Assembly: GCA_964019165.1 (NCBI GenBank) | Contig: OZ025276.1 | Location: forward strand, 10,402,005 to 10,466,004 | Source: Mastigias papua | Taxonomy: Eukaryota; Cnidaria; Scyphozoa; Rhizostomeae; Mastigiidae | Direction of reading: 5' to 3' | Length of the DNA: 64,000 nt | In this document: in pieces, positions 56,201 through 64,000 of the stretch | Layout of the letters: each line of letters opens with the position of its first letter | How positions within the stretch are numbered: position 1 is the stretch's first letter | The notes under the pieces: generated by a model | What the model saw: only the letters and a program-made list of their open reading frames with translations | What the model was told of the DNA's origin: nothing | The model's database searches: none | Translations under genes and position numbers: made by a program

Positions 56201-57513
56201 AGAAATTTTTCAGCAACCCCGGTTATTCCAACCACCCCTTTAGATAAGCTTTTAGGAAATTTCCAACCCCCCTACTATTCGAACCCCCCGTCTATTCGTG
56301 ACTTAAGAGTACTCTGTCTGCGCACCTCGGCGGCTGTCAATATGCGTTTCTTTTTATTTACCATAATCGATTTTTTACAATTACGCTATAGACATCGTAT
56401 AATTTTCTATGTTCGCATAGTCTGTCTCTTTGTTTACTAATTTCTTACCCTACAAGAATTGCAATCGGAGTGAAGATTTGTTTTTTCGAATTGTGATGAT
56501 TGTAGTACTAATAAAGTACGATGTAAGTACTGGAGGTATGCTTTTTAGAGATTAAAGTTTCGTTCATTATTTTAATAACTTAATCTTTTTGCTATGATAA
56601 TACATAATTCTGAGTTGATTTTTGTCGCTGGTGTTTTTTAGCTGGTCTCCGTTGACAATATGGCCTCAAGGTGTTATTGTAAAGCATAGCAAGGCATCAT
56701 ACAAAGCAGTTGGTAAACAGAATACTGCTGTTCCTGGTGATGGCCCACAGTCAAGACTCTATGTAAGTTTATCTGAGTAAAATGGAAGGGACTTTAGTCC
56801 ATTCATGCACTTAGTCATTAATTAATTCATTCGTCCATTTATTTGTTCTTTCACTCATCTTTCGATCCTGATTTATTCATTCATTTATTCCTTCTTTCAT
56901 CCATTCATTCAGTTATTTGTTTATTCATGAGTTTATTCATTTATTGATTCATCAGTTCATCATTCATCTATATATTTATTTATCAGTTCATATGTATATT
57001 TATGTTATTTATTTATCTATTCATTTATTATTCATTTTATATTTTATACTATTTGTTCATTTGTTCTTTCATTGATCCACACAGTCATTTATTTGTCTAT
57101 TCATTCATTCACTCATTCGTTCATTCATTCCTGCATTAATTCAGTAATACTTTCATTATCTAATATTACTCAACAGGGGCAGTAATGAATGCAAACACAT
57201 AAATAGATTTTTCTTCGAATTTTGAATTTACTATATTATAGAAATTTAGCTATTTTTTTATTGATGTTTTCCTATTTGTTTCTTCCAGTTCTTGTTTGGA
57301 ACTCCGCTTCGGTTAACTAATTTGTTGGTGGTTTTACAACTTATATCGGCCTCGCGTCAACTCTACCTTCTTATCTTTGCCTCGCTTTGGCAGCAGGTAA
57401 TCTCAATTGTTGTGATGCTTAGCTTTACATACGCAATACTGTTCCGGCTTTTGCGCGAGCGATGGGCCGTGCTGGCAACACTAGATGAACACGAAGCATG
57501 TGCGGGTACGTGA
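44209..57513 (+). CDS. TMEM39: TMEM39 (TMEM39A/B orthologue), ER multi-pass membrane protein
   Basis: Eight exons: 44209-44333, 44740-44926, 45954-46037, 50778-50932, 52016-52436, 53083-53264, 56642-56762 and 57289-57513 (TGA). They total exactly 1500 nt in one frame, 499 residues; human TMEM39A is 488. Recognisable family blocks are FSYLITSLFMQYLTIYKT, DIHLALFIMIIISRR, FLCYPFGVY (across introns 4/5), EAECLRTDFNLRIKQVIFNS, WWNAFVLLICKFMPY, HRCAMHLGSWKR, IWPQGVIVKHSKASYKAVG and the last helices with TYAILFRLLRERW. Eight or so hydrophobic helices alternate with loops; exon 5 adds a polar Asn/Ser-rich linker before the conserved block. In animals TMEM39 proteins sit in the ER and act in COPII cargo export, autophagy control and collagen secretion. 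The first exon is predicted from a matching splice phase and is the least certain part. Next to human, the YKT-to-DIH junction lacks about 15-20 residues. Confidence 0.92.
45488..45735 (+). repeat. Dispersed repeat family B, copy 1 (TMEM39 intron 2)
   Basis: Shares TTTTATAAGAATA, GTTCTTAAATTTTAG, TATTTTGAGCA, TGTGTAACTGACA, CCCAGAG and ATAAGTGAAG in order with 51140-51425. A shorter related piece follows at 45755-45850. Confidence 0.55.
46892..46918. repeat. Short (TA)n tract
   Basis: About 26 bp of TA dinucleotide repeat in TMEM39 intron 3. Confidence 0.9.
47373..47892. repeat. Palindromic repeat with CCAAATATTGA units
   Basis: GGGGGTCCATGTCA (about 47502) is inverted as TGACATGGACCCCC (about 47828). 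Between them CCAAATATTGA-like units recur about five times. A perfect 9-bp hairpin lies at 47512-47531. Outside, TGCCCCCC...CACCAACT occurs as a direct repeat at both ends. It looks like a non-autonomous element; no clear target duplication was found. Confidence 0.5.
48451..48656. repeat. 68-bp minisatellite, three units
   Basis: Three head-to-tail copies with a 68-bp period start at 48451, 48519 and 48587. Each has TTTTTGTATATGCAGAA, GGTTTTGCTA-type and CATTGACAATATACTTTT blocks with a few substitutions. It lies in TMEM39 intron 3. There are no spacers, so it is not a CRISPR-type array. Confidence 0.93.
51140..51425 (+). repeat. Dispersed repeat family B, copy 2 (TMEM39 intron 4)
   Basis: Matches 45488-45735 in block order, with extra tandem AATTGTTCTT units and a C-rich run (51332-51360) inserted after the CACTGACA block. 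Confidence 0.55.
51332..51360 (-). other. Potential G-quadruplex (minus strand)
   Basis: The plus strand has five runs of four to six C separated by single A residues. The minus strand is therefore a G4 consensus with one-base loops, in TMEM39 intron 4. Confidence 0.7.
51443..51508 (+). repeat. Direct repeat pair, copy 1
   Basis: AGCAAATTGAATTAAA, CACGAGAT, TTTCGTAATTAA and GTCTCAATCATGC recur almost unchanged at about 55600-55660. Both copies are in TMEM39 introns, 4.2 kb apart. Confidence 0.75.
53461..53993. mobile_element. 533-bp terminal-inverted-repeat element with 6-bp duplication
   Basis: The left end is CAGGCCTCTCC; the right end reads CAGGCCTTTCC on the other strand. Both flanks are GTATTA (53455-53460, 53994-53999). 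Near the right end is a perfect 18-bp palindrome, 53959-53976, centred on CTATAG, in a GC-rich island unlike the AT-rich surroundings. No transposase frame was seen. It lies in TMEM39 intron 6. The superfamily is uncertain. Confidence 0.7.
55179..55194. repeat. Poly-G run
   Basis: Sixteen consecutive G residues in TMEM39 intron 6; its length may be affected by sequencing error. Confidence 0.9.
55599..55680 (+). repeat. Direct repeat pair, copy 2
   Basis: Second copy of the 51443-51508 sequence, with a few substitutions, extending through CATGC and GTTTTGCC. Confidence 0.75.
56005..56315 (+). repeat. CCCCGTTTATT repeat, copy 2
   Basis: Contains repeated CCCCC-N-TTATT units (CCCCCGCTTATTG, CCCCCTGTTTATTG, CCCCCCGTCTATTCG) and ends TTAAGAGTACTC, matching the 3' end AAAGAGTAC of the 30010-30125 copy. 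In TMEM39 intron 6. Confidence 0.6.
56820..57150. repeat. (ATTC)n-rich tetranucleotide microsatellite
   Basis: An impure TTCA/TTTA array in TMEM39 intron 7, the complement of the unit class seen at 26385-26785. Confidence 0.93.
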
Positions 57514-58907
57514 ATGCCAAACAGTACTGCTAATCTGTTGTCAGATATCTCTTAGCTGTGGTATCTGTATGCTTAGATTTATTATACCACTGTTGTTATT
57601 ACTGCAGTCGCTTTTGTGTGCCTCTTCTCTCGCAAGCATCTCACACACATCGAGACCATTATTGGACATACATGAATATAAAGTCTAGCCATCTGGATAC
57701 TAACATAAAATAGGAGTCCCATTGAAGTACAGAAACCCATTCAATTTATGAAAGATACACAGCTAGCCAAAGTTGGACGAATTCATAGGGCTAGCAGAAA
57801 TATTTTTAGTTGGTGGGGTGGAGGTGAAGTGTCCAATTAGCAGAGTGGAAGTACCTGGAGTTATTGACTAATGGCTGTAGGGTTGTATGTTGAGACTACA
57901 GAGTTGTTTAGAGCCTCTTTTGGTTTTTTGTGTCTATCTTTGTGATGTTCATTTTCTATAGAGTAGCCTTGAGCCTCTTCCGGTTCTCCTCTGTCTTTCT
58001 TGATGGAGTCCATTTTCTACAGAGTCATCTGGAGCCTCTGCCTGTGGCTTATTAAGTTTTCGTTCTTCTAGAATGTAAATAGAAGGGGACGGCTTATTTC
58101 GGAATGTCCCCATGAGTGAACTTTTTAGTGCCTTTTAAATCATGCAACATTCTTCAATAACAACTACAGTGTTGACTAGATTAAAATCAGATAGACAGAA
58201 AACTCTCAACTCCAAAGCGCATGTTACTAAAAATAGGAGATAGTGCAAATTGTGTGACTATTTATAACCAGTCATTTGAATTCCTTTTATCATAGCTTTT
58301 GGTGCATGATAATGGGAGTTATGAATAGGGAGGAGGACCTTTTGCAGATCTTTATTGTTTGAGATGGGCTTATTGGAGAGGGGGAGCTTAAAAGAGAGGG
58401 GGGGGCAAATGGGACTTTTACGGTATTGCATTAGGTTTTTCCAATTATTCCAGCATTGCCTCCTCCGCACCAAACTAAGTTTGCATGCCTGATTAGACTA
58501 ATGCCCATTTGAAGGTGTGTTTCCTTCATTTTAAGGTTACGTTACTTATTCTGCCGACTCAAATACACTAGACGTTGACCCGCATATCTGGTCATCTGCT
58601 TGCAAATGTCTGGATTTAGGTTTAAAGAGATTAATACATATTAATACCAGTTTGTTTTGAAACGATCATTTAGGATCTACCTTAGTGTTTTTTAATCGCT
58701 TTACTGATCGTTAGATATGGCAAGTGAGTGATTCTGAGCCCGTTGCAGCAGATGTTCGAAAGATTTGTGGATTATGCGCTGTTAGAGTCTCATTTTTATT
58801 GAAACCAGTGAATTGATCTCCCACAGTAGGCACCAATCTCGAAACCCAGCAACGCAAGATATAAGCTTGGCTATTGACTGAAAATAATCCTCCGTATTAT
58901 GGCCATT

Positions 58908-59174
58908 GTGGGTTAGTGGCCGAGCGGCTAGAGTGGTTTACTGCTGAGCGAAACATCGATGGTTCGAACCAAGCTCAGAGATCGTAGTTTGGATGCTCGC
59001 CCACTCTCCAACCAGCAACAAATGGGTGCCTGGTGGCAACACTAGGGATCTTTAAGGTGGCCAGGAAAGGAACTGGCCACCCTACTTCATGTGCCAATAG
59101 TACAGGATATATGTCCTCTCTAATGGACATCCCTTAACGTACGGAATCATACCTGGGACTACCCTTTACCTTTT
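58908..59174 (+). mobile_element. tRNA-derived SINE, copy 2, with perfect 13-bp target duplication
   Basis: A 267-bp element. The 5' head is tRNA-like, with an A box TAGTGGCCGAGCGG (58914-58927) and a perfect B box GGTTCGAACC (58961-58970), in the pattern of tRNAs with a TGGCCGAG D-arm (Ser/Leu class). The body has CAACAAATGG, CCTGGTGGCAACA and ACGTACGGAATCATA, and the tail ends CCTTTACCTTT. Flanks TATTATGGCCATT occur at 58895-58907 and 59175-59187 without mismatch. This is the expected product of LINE-driven target-primed reverse transcription. The related copy is at 30839-31100. Confidence 0.93.
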
Positions 59175-60150
59175 TATTATGGCCATTAGAGTGCATAAGC
59201 TGCAAAAACATGAGTGCATTTTACTGCCTGGGTAGCAGAAATAACACCGTCGTTTTGCCAATCATTTGACATACTTAGTTGGTAGGATATCCGTGGGTAA
59301 CGCAGAAACCTCGTGTGTAAAGGAAATGTATCCAGAAGATTGTTGCTAGCAATCTGTCAACATTAAATTATGGACTAGTTGAGTCGCTATAGTTGACGTT
59401 GTCCTTTTGGTTAGTCACTTTTCCAAGGGTAACATGAAACAGGGAATATTTTGACACTGTGTTAACGGAAAGTTATTCAGCAACAACTTGTATTTTTCAG
59501 GTAAGTTCGAAATCAAAGGATGAGATAATTGACGCGAATCGTGTCACTAATTCTCTTTTTATCAAAATTATATTTTATTGATAAGTATCAAGACATTTTT
59601 AGTGGTGGGGAAAGGTATTGATACGATTCGTATTACAAAGTAGAACGTATTGATTTCAAGGGTTTCTAAGCAGATTTTGATGCGTCATCGGTGAATAGAA
59701 AAGAACAGCAGTTAGAGGCAATAACTTCTCGCTCAAGGGGATTTTCTACTAGGCCTTGGCACCTCTGACCGAATGCGCTTCATAGTGAACCGAATAGCAC
59801 TAATGTTTCTAAGGTTGGATTCGAACCAAGAACCATGTGGACACATTTCCAGGGAACTAACCGACGCAGTCAAAAATGATGCTAGTCGGGTGAAAGCGAG
59901 TAGAATATCTTTAGAGCATTTGCCTCAGCAAAGGGGATGCCTAAGAAGGTCTTTCAGGTGCTTAAGTCACCTTTACAGACGCTGTAAATGGGGATATTCT
60001 TTTCATAAAGAATGCCTGGGTGGTATTGGGTGGGATCTTGCTACACTGTTGAGAGATATTACCAAATCGTTCTCATATTAGACAGTAGCTAATGGTCTGT
60101 ATTTGCATTTCTTCTTTGCAAGAGAGAAGAAGCAAATGAAGAGATGATCG

Positions 60151-60419
60151 GGGTGACCAGTGGATTTTACCAATGAAATTCCATGATATTTCCACTACTA
60201 AATTGGTTGACTTTTTCACTGCTGTTCAATATCTTTGTGTTCATTCCAATGTAATATGAAACCAAACTTTCAGTTTTGAAAGAATGCATATCAGGAATTT
60301 CCTGATTTTTCGAAAACTTTGGTAAAATTCCCTGATTTTTCCCTGATTCCCATGACAGAAATTAGATTCCCTGACAATTAATTCCATGATTTCCCTGTTT
60401 TTCCTGATCGCTGGTCACC
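60151..60419. repeat. Inverted-end repeat with CCCTGATTTTT units
   Basis: GGTGACCAG (60152-60160) is inverted as CTGGTCACC (60411-60419). Between them TTCCCTGATTTTT, TTCCATGATAT and TTCCCTGTTTTT units recur. Similar sequences are common MITE-like repeats in marine invertebrates. No target duplication was identified. Confidence 0.5.
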
Positions 60420-61816
60420 AGTGGTGGACATCCGTCCCCCCCCCAAAAAAAAAAGAAATTGCCGAAATGTCCGCTGGTGTTGGTCATCCTGATGGATCAG
60501 TTGAAAAACTGCATAATCAATTCATCTATATTTGTGCACAGAGGATTGCCGGGTCTACAGGATGATCCTCGCCCATCAACTTGACAGAGCACAAAGTCTA
60601 CAAATGAAACGAGAGAACTTTTCCTTGAAATGAAAACACTTTCTCAACCGCACGTATGACCAGATTTGTGTCTATGTTATGTGTTTTATTAGAGATTTTT
60701 GTGCAAATTTGCATGTTGTCTTAATAAGAAAAAGCAGCACAGTAGAATTTACCACCTACACTCATTTATAAGAACGCACTTTATACGAATACCGAGACTC
60801 AATGTGCCCATAAGTGAGCGGTCATAGAACATGCTCAGATAAGAATTTTCACCCGCATTCAACTACCCATATTGAACTACCCATTTGGTATACAAACCCC
60901 GATAACGTTATTAACAAACATCAGCATTCCTTGCTGTATTTTCAATTGTAGCCCCCGGCTGAATGTCTTGGAAACGGCACACTGCGTTTAGTTTCTCAAA
61001 TATTTGCCAAAATCACTCTTAATAGCATGGGAACAACCTTCAGAACATTTGAACCTAAAATTGTCAAAAATTAAGAACATCCAACCTCAGCAAAAACTAT
61101 CTGGGTCTTTTATAAAAAAGAGTGTGTCTTTGAAGCAAACCACTTAACCAAGCTTTTAGCTTTCTTTTTAATCGCTCGACCATTGACTATGATGCAGTCT
61201 CAGGATTGCTAACATGCTTATGCAATAATCCTCTTTGATCTGCGGATGGGAATTGGTTAAAGTGACAAGGTATGGCTAGTTTTTATGTCATGTTTTTCAG
61301 AACTGATCCGTTATAAACCATGCTAATTATATTGTGAAAGACATAACCACCAGTGCAGTCTGTTCAACAACAGGTTAGCTTCTTTCACGACCTGTACCTG
61401 GCAATAGTGCTGATTGGCATTGATGAGTGATGAGAAATGACACTCTAATGACTTGGAGAGAGATGTGAGCGATTCGTAACCCGTCCCGCGTTACAGGGTT
61501 AAACTCGTTTGAATCTACATATAATCGTATAATTGAGGTTTCTATTTTAGTCACAAAGCTATAGTAGCAGCGAATCCGAACGGTCAAGCTTTTTCCTTTT
61601 CAAGGAAAAATATTGACAGGAATAAAAGAGGATGTTGGGTTATTGGCGAATCGTTGCTGAAAACTGTTTGGCAGGTAAGTCAGCCTGCTTCTTGCAACCT
61701 TGTTATAGAATTGTTGCTTGCTGTTACAACAGGCCTCTGTACGCTTTACTATAAGCATTTTTTGTTGCTAGGAGTTTAAAGTAGTGAAAAGGTATTCTTT
61801 TGCACCGTGTTGTCGA

Positions 61817-63112
61817 ATGGCGTTATCATCGGCCCATCTGTTGGCCGCAAGAGACAGCAGCAATATTGGTACACCGGTACTTCGCCGCGCGACTTCTAGA
61901 CTTCCAGTTCCCTATAGCAAATTATCTATATGTGCGGGAGAAAACCCGAGAGGCGAACATATAACTATAAAACAAAATCGTGTTCGGATTAATGTCAGTG
62001 GAACGATGTTTGAAACTTTTGAAGCGACCCTTGCACGATTCCCCGAAACACTTCTAGGCGATAAATCAAAGCGTTTGCCGTATTTTGACGAACAACGTCA
62101 GTGCCTCTTTTTTAATCGTTGCCGCATATCGTTCGAAGCAATACTATTCTTTTTCCAAAGCCATGGCTGTCTCATCAGACCTTGCGATAAAAACATATTG
62201 GATTTTGAACAAGAGTGCATATTCTACGGCCTGAGTGACGATGTAATACTAAACATGAAGGAAAGAGAAGGATACGCGAGACATGAGCCAAGGAAATTGG
62301 AAACTACTCACAGAACCTATCGTGAAAAGTTCCACGATTTCCTAGAGCATCCGAATTCATCATTTCCCGCGCGGTGTTTTGCTGTCCTCTCACTTTCTAC
62401 CGTTGTCGCCTCGGTATTCATGGCTTGCATAACAACCATTCCTCATATACGTAGCGAGGATAGCTCCACTTCACTTCTCAAAAATCCCCTTTCATTGGCA
62501 GAATTCGTGATGAATACTTTCTTTGGGTTGGAACTCATACTAAGATTTTTTAGCGCACCAAACAGATCTTCCTTCGTCAAATCACCTATGAATGCTGTAG
62601 ATACTTTTGCTGTATTTCCGTATTTCATTATTTTCGCCGTCGACGAGACGCAAATTGCAAATCTTGGTTTCATTAAGGCGCTACGTACGATCAGAGTTCT
62701 GCGCTTTTTACGATTTTCGCGACATTCAGATACGCTTCGTGTTGTTTTGAACATTCTAAGTAGCAGTGTGCAAGATTTATTTACTGTAGTATTCTGCATG
62801 CTACTTATGTCAATTGTCTGGGGCAGTCTTGCGTTTTACATCGAACTAGGCACGGAAAATACTCAATTCACAAGCATCCCAGAGGGTATGTGGTGGGCCA
62901 TCCAGACCGTCGTCTGTCTTGGCTACGGCGACGTCGTTCCTGTTACGCTACCTGGTAAAATTGCCGCGGCAACAGTAGCTGTCGTTGGCGCGCTCACGTT
63001 AACGGTACCACTGCTGTCGATTGGTGGGCGTTACCTACAAATGTACTCACGTACATTTGCAGTAAGCAATTCACTTGATGTTACTGATGAAGAAGCTGGT
63101 AACGTACTTTGA
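61817..63112 (+). CDS. Voltage-gated potassium channel, Shaker (Kv1)-like, coding region in one exon
   Basis: 431 residues from the ATG at 61817. The frame stays open upstream to a TAG at 61769-61771, which could also be a splice acceptor after a pyrimidine-rich tract; GTG codons there are not plausible starts. The T1/BTB domain (about 55-140) has the Shaker signature FPETLLGD and YFDEQRQCLFFNR, and lacks the HxxxC zinc motif of Kv2-4. Six membrane segments follow: S1 about 187-211, S2 227-248, S3 259-276, S4 287-304, S5 321-345, S6 378-408. S4 carries six positive residues every third position (K..R..R..R..R..R, ending FSRHS as in Kv1). The selectivity filter is GYGD (369-372). Two things are unusual: the filter is preceded by TVVCL instead of TMTTV, and the S6 PVP hinge is PLL. 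The tail is short with no PDZ ligand. It should form tetrameric plasma-membrane K+ channels, alone or as a modifying subunit. Confidence 0.93.
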   Translation: MALSSAHLLAARDSSNIGTPVLRRATSRLPVPYSKLSICAGENPRGEHITIKQNRVRINVSGTMFETFEATLARFPETLLGDKSKRLPYFDEQRQCLFFNRCRISFEAILFFFQSHGCLIRPCDKNILDFEQECIFYGLSDDVILNMKEREGYARHEPRKLETTHRTYREKFHDFLEHPNSSFPARCFAVLSLSTVVASVFMACITTIPHIRSEDSSTSLLKNPLSLAEFVMNTFFGLELILRFFSAPNRSSFVKSPMNAVDTFAVFPYFIIFAVDETQIANLGFIKALRTIRVLRFLRFSRHSDTLRVVLNILSSSVQDLFTVVFCMLLMSIVWGSLAFYIELGTENTQFTSIPEGMWWAIQTVVCLGYGDVVPVTLPGKIAAATVAVVGALTLTVPLLSIGGRYLQMYSRTFAVSNSLDVTDEEAGNVL

Positions 63113-64000
63113 GTAAAAACCATAGTGCGTATATCATTTTAAATACCAATATGAATACAGAAACTAGTATGGACTAACACTTAACTGCAACACACGTTTT
63201 GCAGTACACTACTGCTCAAAAAGTTAATAAAGCTCCGTGCTGGTTTTTGAGCGCTAAGAAGGTTGATAAGTTGCATAGATTTCACATGAAAATCTATGCA
63301 TTTCAGTAGTTTATTAGTGTAGTGCTTATCCGTCTGTGTAACATTGTAGTGTTACAGAAAATTCAGATTCTTGCTGCCAAAATCTTAGAAAAGTTTCAGT
63401 ATTGAAATCGTAAAATAGAAAGTTTTATTGCTTGGTGAACATAGAACTTCAAGTCTGTTTGACGAAGCACTTGGCTCACTCATTGGAAGACAACCGATCA
63501 TAGATGTTTTTCGTTAAGATTGTATAGTTTCTGGAATGGGTTAAAACTTTGCTGTTATGTTTGCAGCACTTAAGTGTAATGCATTCCAATACGTCAGCTT
63601 TTTAATCAAATTCATTCACCCTCATTCATTTTTCACCAAAATACCAGGAGTATTGCCAAAGTGTTAAACCAACAGTGCCTCGTTTTCGTCACTTTTCAGT
63701 CTCACATGAAAATCAGTGAACTTCGTTTCCCGTTAATTCCCAAAAGAGTACCAAGACATAGTGCCTTATTTCCACTTGTTTTCCAGTCAAGATCATCCCG
63801 TTGAAACAAGGATCATTTTTCACAAAAATACGAAGTGTACAGCCTTACTTTTAGCAATAAAATGCGTTGTTTTCAATATCTTTTAGCATCAAATTTAGTC
63901 AGCCCAAGTCAATGCTGATAATTTTTTTATAATATGCCATTTGTATTGCCTTACTGTTTGGCAAATATTGCCTCGTTTACCTCATTGTTTAGCCTCGAAC
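63113..64000. other. 3' flank of Kv gene
   Basis: Contains family A repeat copy 5 (63200-63425) within about 90 bp of the stop codon. An AATAAA occurs at about 63858. No further gene was seen to the window end. Confidence 0.55.
63200..63425 (-). repeat. Dispersed repeat family A, copy 5, inverted
   Basis: Same orientation as copy 2: ACTGCTCAAAAAGTTAATAA, GCTAAGAAGGTTGATAAG, GTCTGTGTAACATTGTAGTG, TTCAGATTCTTGCTGCCAAA, and TTTCAGTATTGAAATCGT. Confidence 0.65.

Larger units (their letters stand above)
57514..61780. other. Intergenic region TMEM39 to Kv channel
   Basis: About 4.3 kb. It contains the SINE copy 2 (58908-59174), an inverted-end element with CCCTGATTTTT units (60151-60419) and C/A homopolymer runs near 60437-60454. 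A 102-codon open frame at 59773-60081 has no recognisable domain. TMEM39 3' UTR and Kv 5' UTR should lie at its ends. Confidence 0.6.

Noticed and set aside
58908..58985. Functional tRNA gene
   Set aside because: A and B boxes are present, but the head does not continue as a cloverleaf acceptor stem. It is joined to a SINE body with a 13-bp target duplication and has a second copy.
59773..60081. 102-codon open frame
   Set aside because: No recognised domain or splice support. It contains GGATTCGAACC, a B-box-like string, so it may be tRNA-related repeat DNA.

Overview
The window is eukaryotic nuclear DNA from an AT-rich, intron-rich, non-vertebrate metazoan. The genes are animal-type: a SAGA deubiquitinase, RABL3, WDR3, TMEM39, a Shaker-type potassium channel and a group A bHLH factor. 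Introns are mostly a few hundred bases to about 1-3 kb with GT-AG borders, and introns and intergenic DNA are full of microsatellites, MITEs and SINEs. An early-branching marine invertebrate such as a sponge or cnidarian is plausible, but the sequence alone does not settle the phylum.

Layout. 1-7560: 3' part of a USP22-type ubiquitin hydrolase gene (+), cut by the left edge. 8768-16398: RABL3 (-), convergent with USP22. Its third intron holds a complete Ty1/copia retrotransposon (10236-14784, -) with two identical 146-bp LTRs, a 5-bp target duplication, PBS, PPT and an intact gag-pol frame. 16399-16596: a short divergent promoter shared by RABL3 and WDR3. 16597-38285: WDR3/UTP12 (+), rebuilt as 35 coding exons giving 948 residues in one continuous frame. 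39016-39513: a single-exon bHLH gene (-). 44209-57513: TMEM39 (+), rebuilt as 8 exons giving 499 residues. 61817-63112: a Kv channel (+) whose whole coding region is one exon. The rest is non-coding DNA with repeats.

The genes do not form a pathway. They are housekeeping genes (SAGA deubiquitination, small GTPase, SSU processome, ER membrane protein) followed by a transcription factor and an ion channel. The only clear regulatory coupling is the head-to-head RABL3/WDR3 pair, about 200 bp between start codons.

The most notable material is mobile. There is a very young copia element primed by the anticodon arm of initiator tRNA-Met, and a tRNA-derived SINE family with two copies, one with a perfect 13-bp target duplication. 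There are also an hAT-type MITE with a perfect 8-bp duplication, a 533-bp inverted-repeat element with a 6-bp duplication, a long-stem hairpin repeat, and several unnamed dispersed families. The Kv channel has an atypical filter flank and lacks the second proline of the S6 hinge. No CRISPR, rRNA gene, functional tRNA gene or prokaryotic feature was found.
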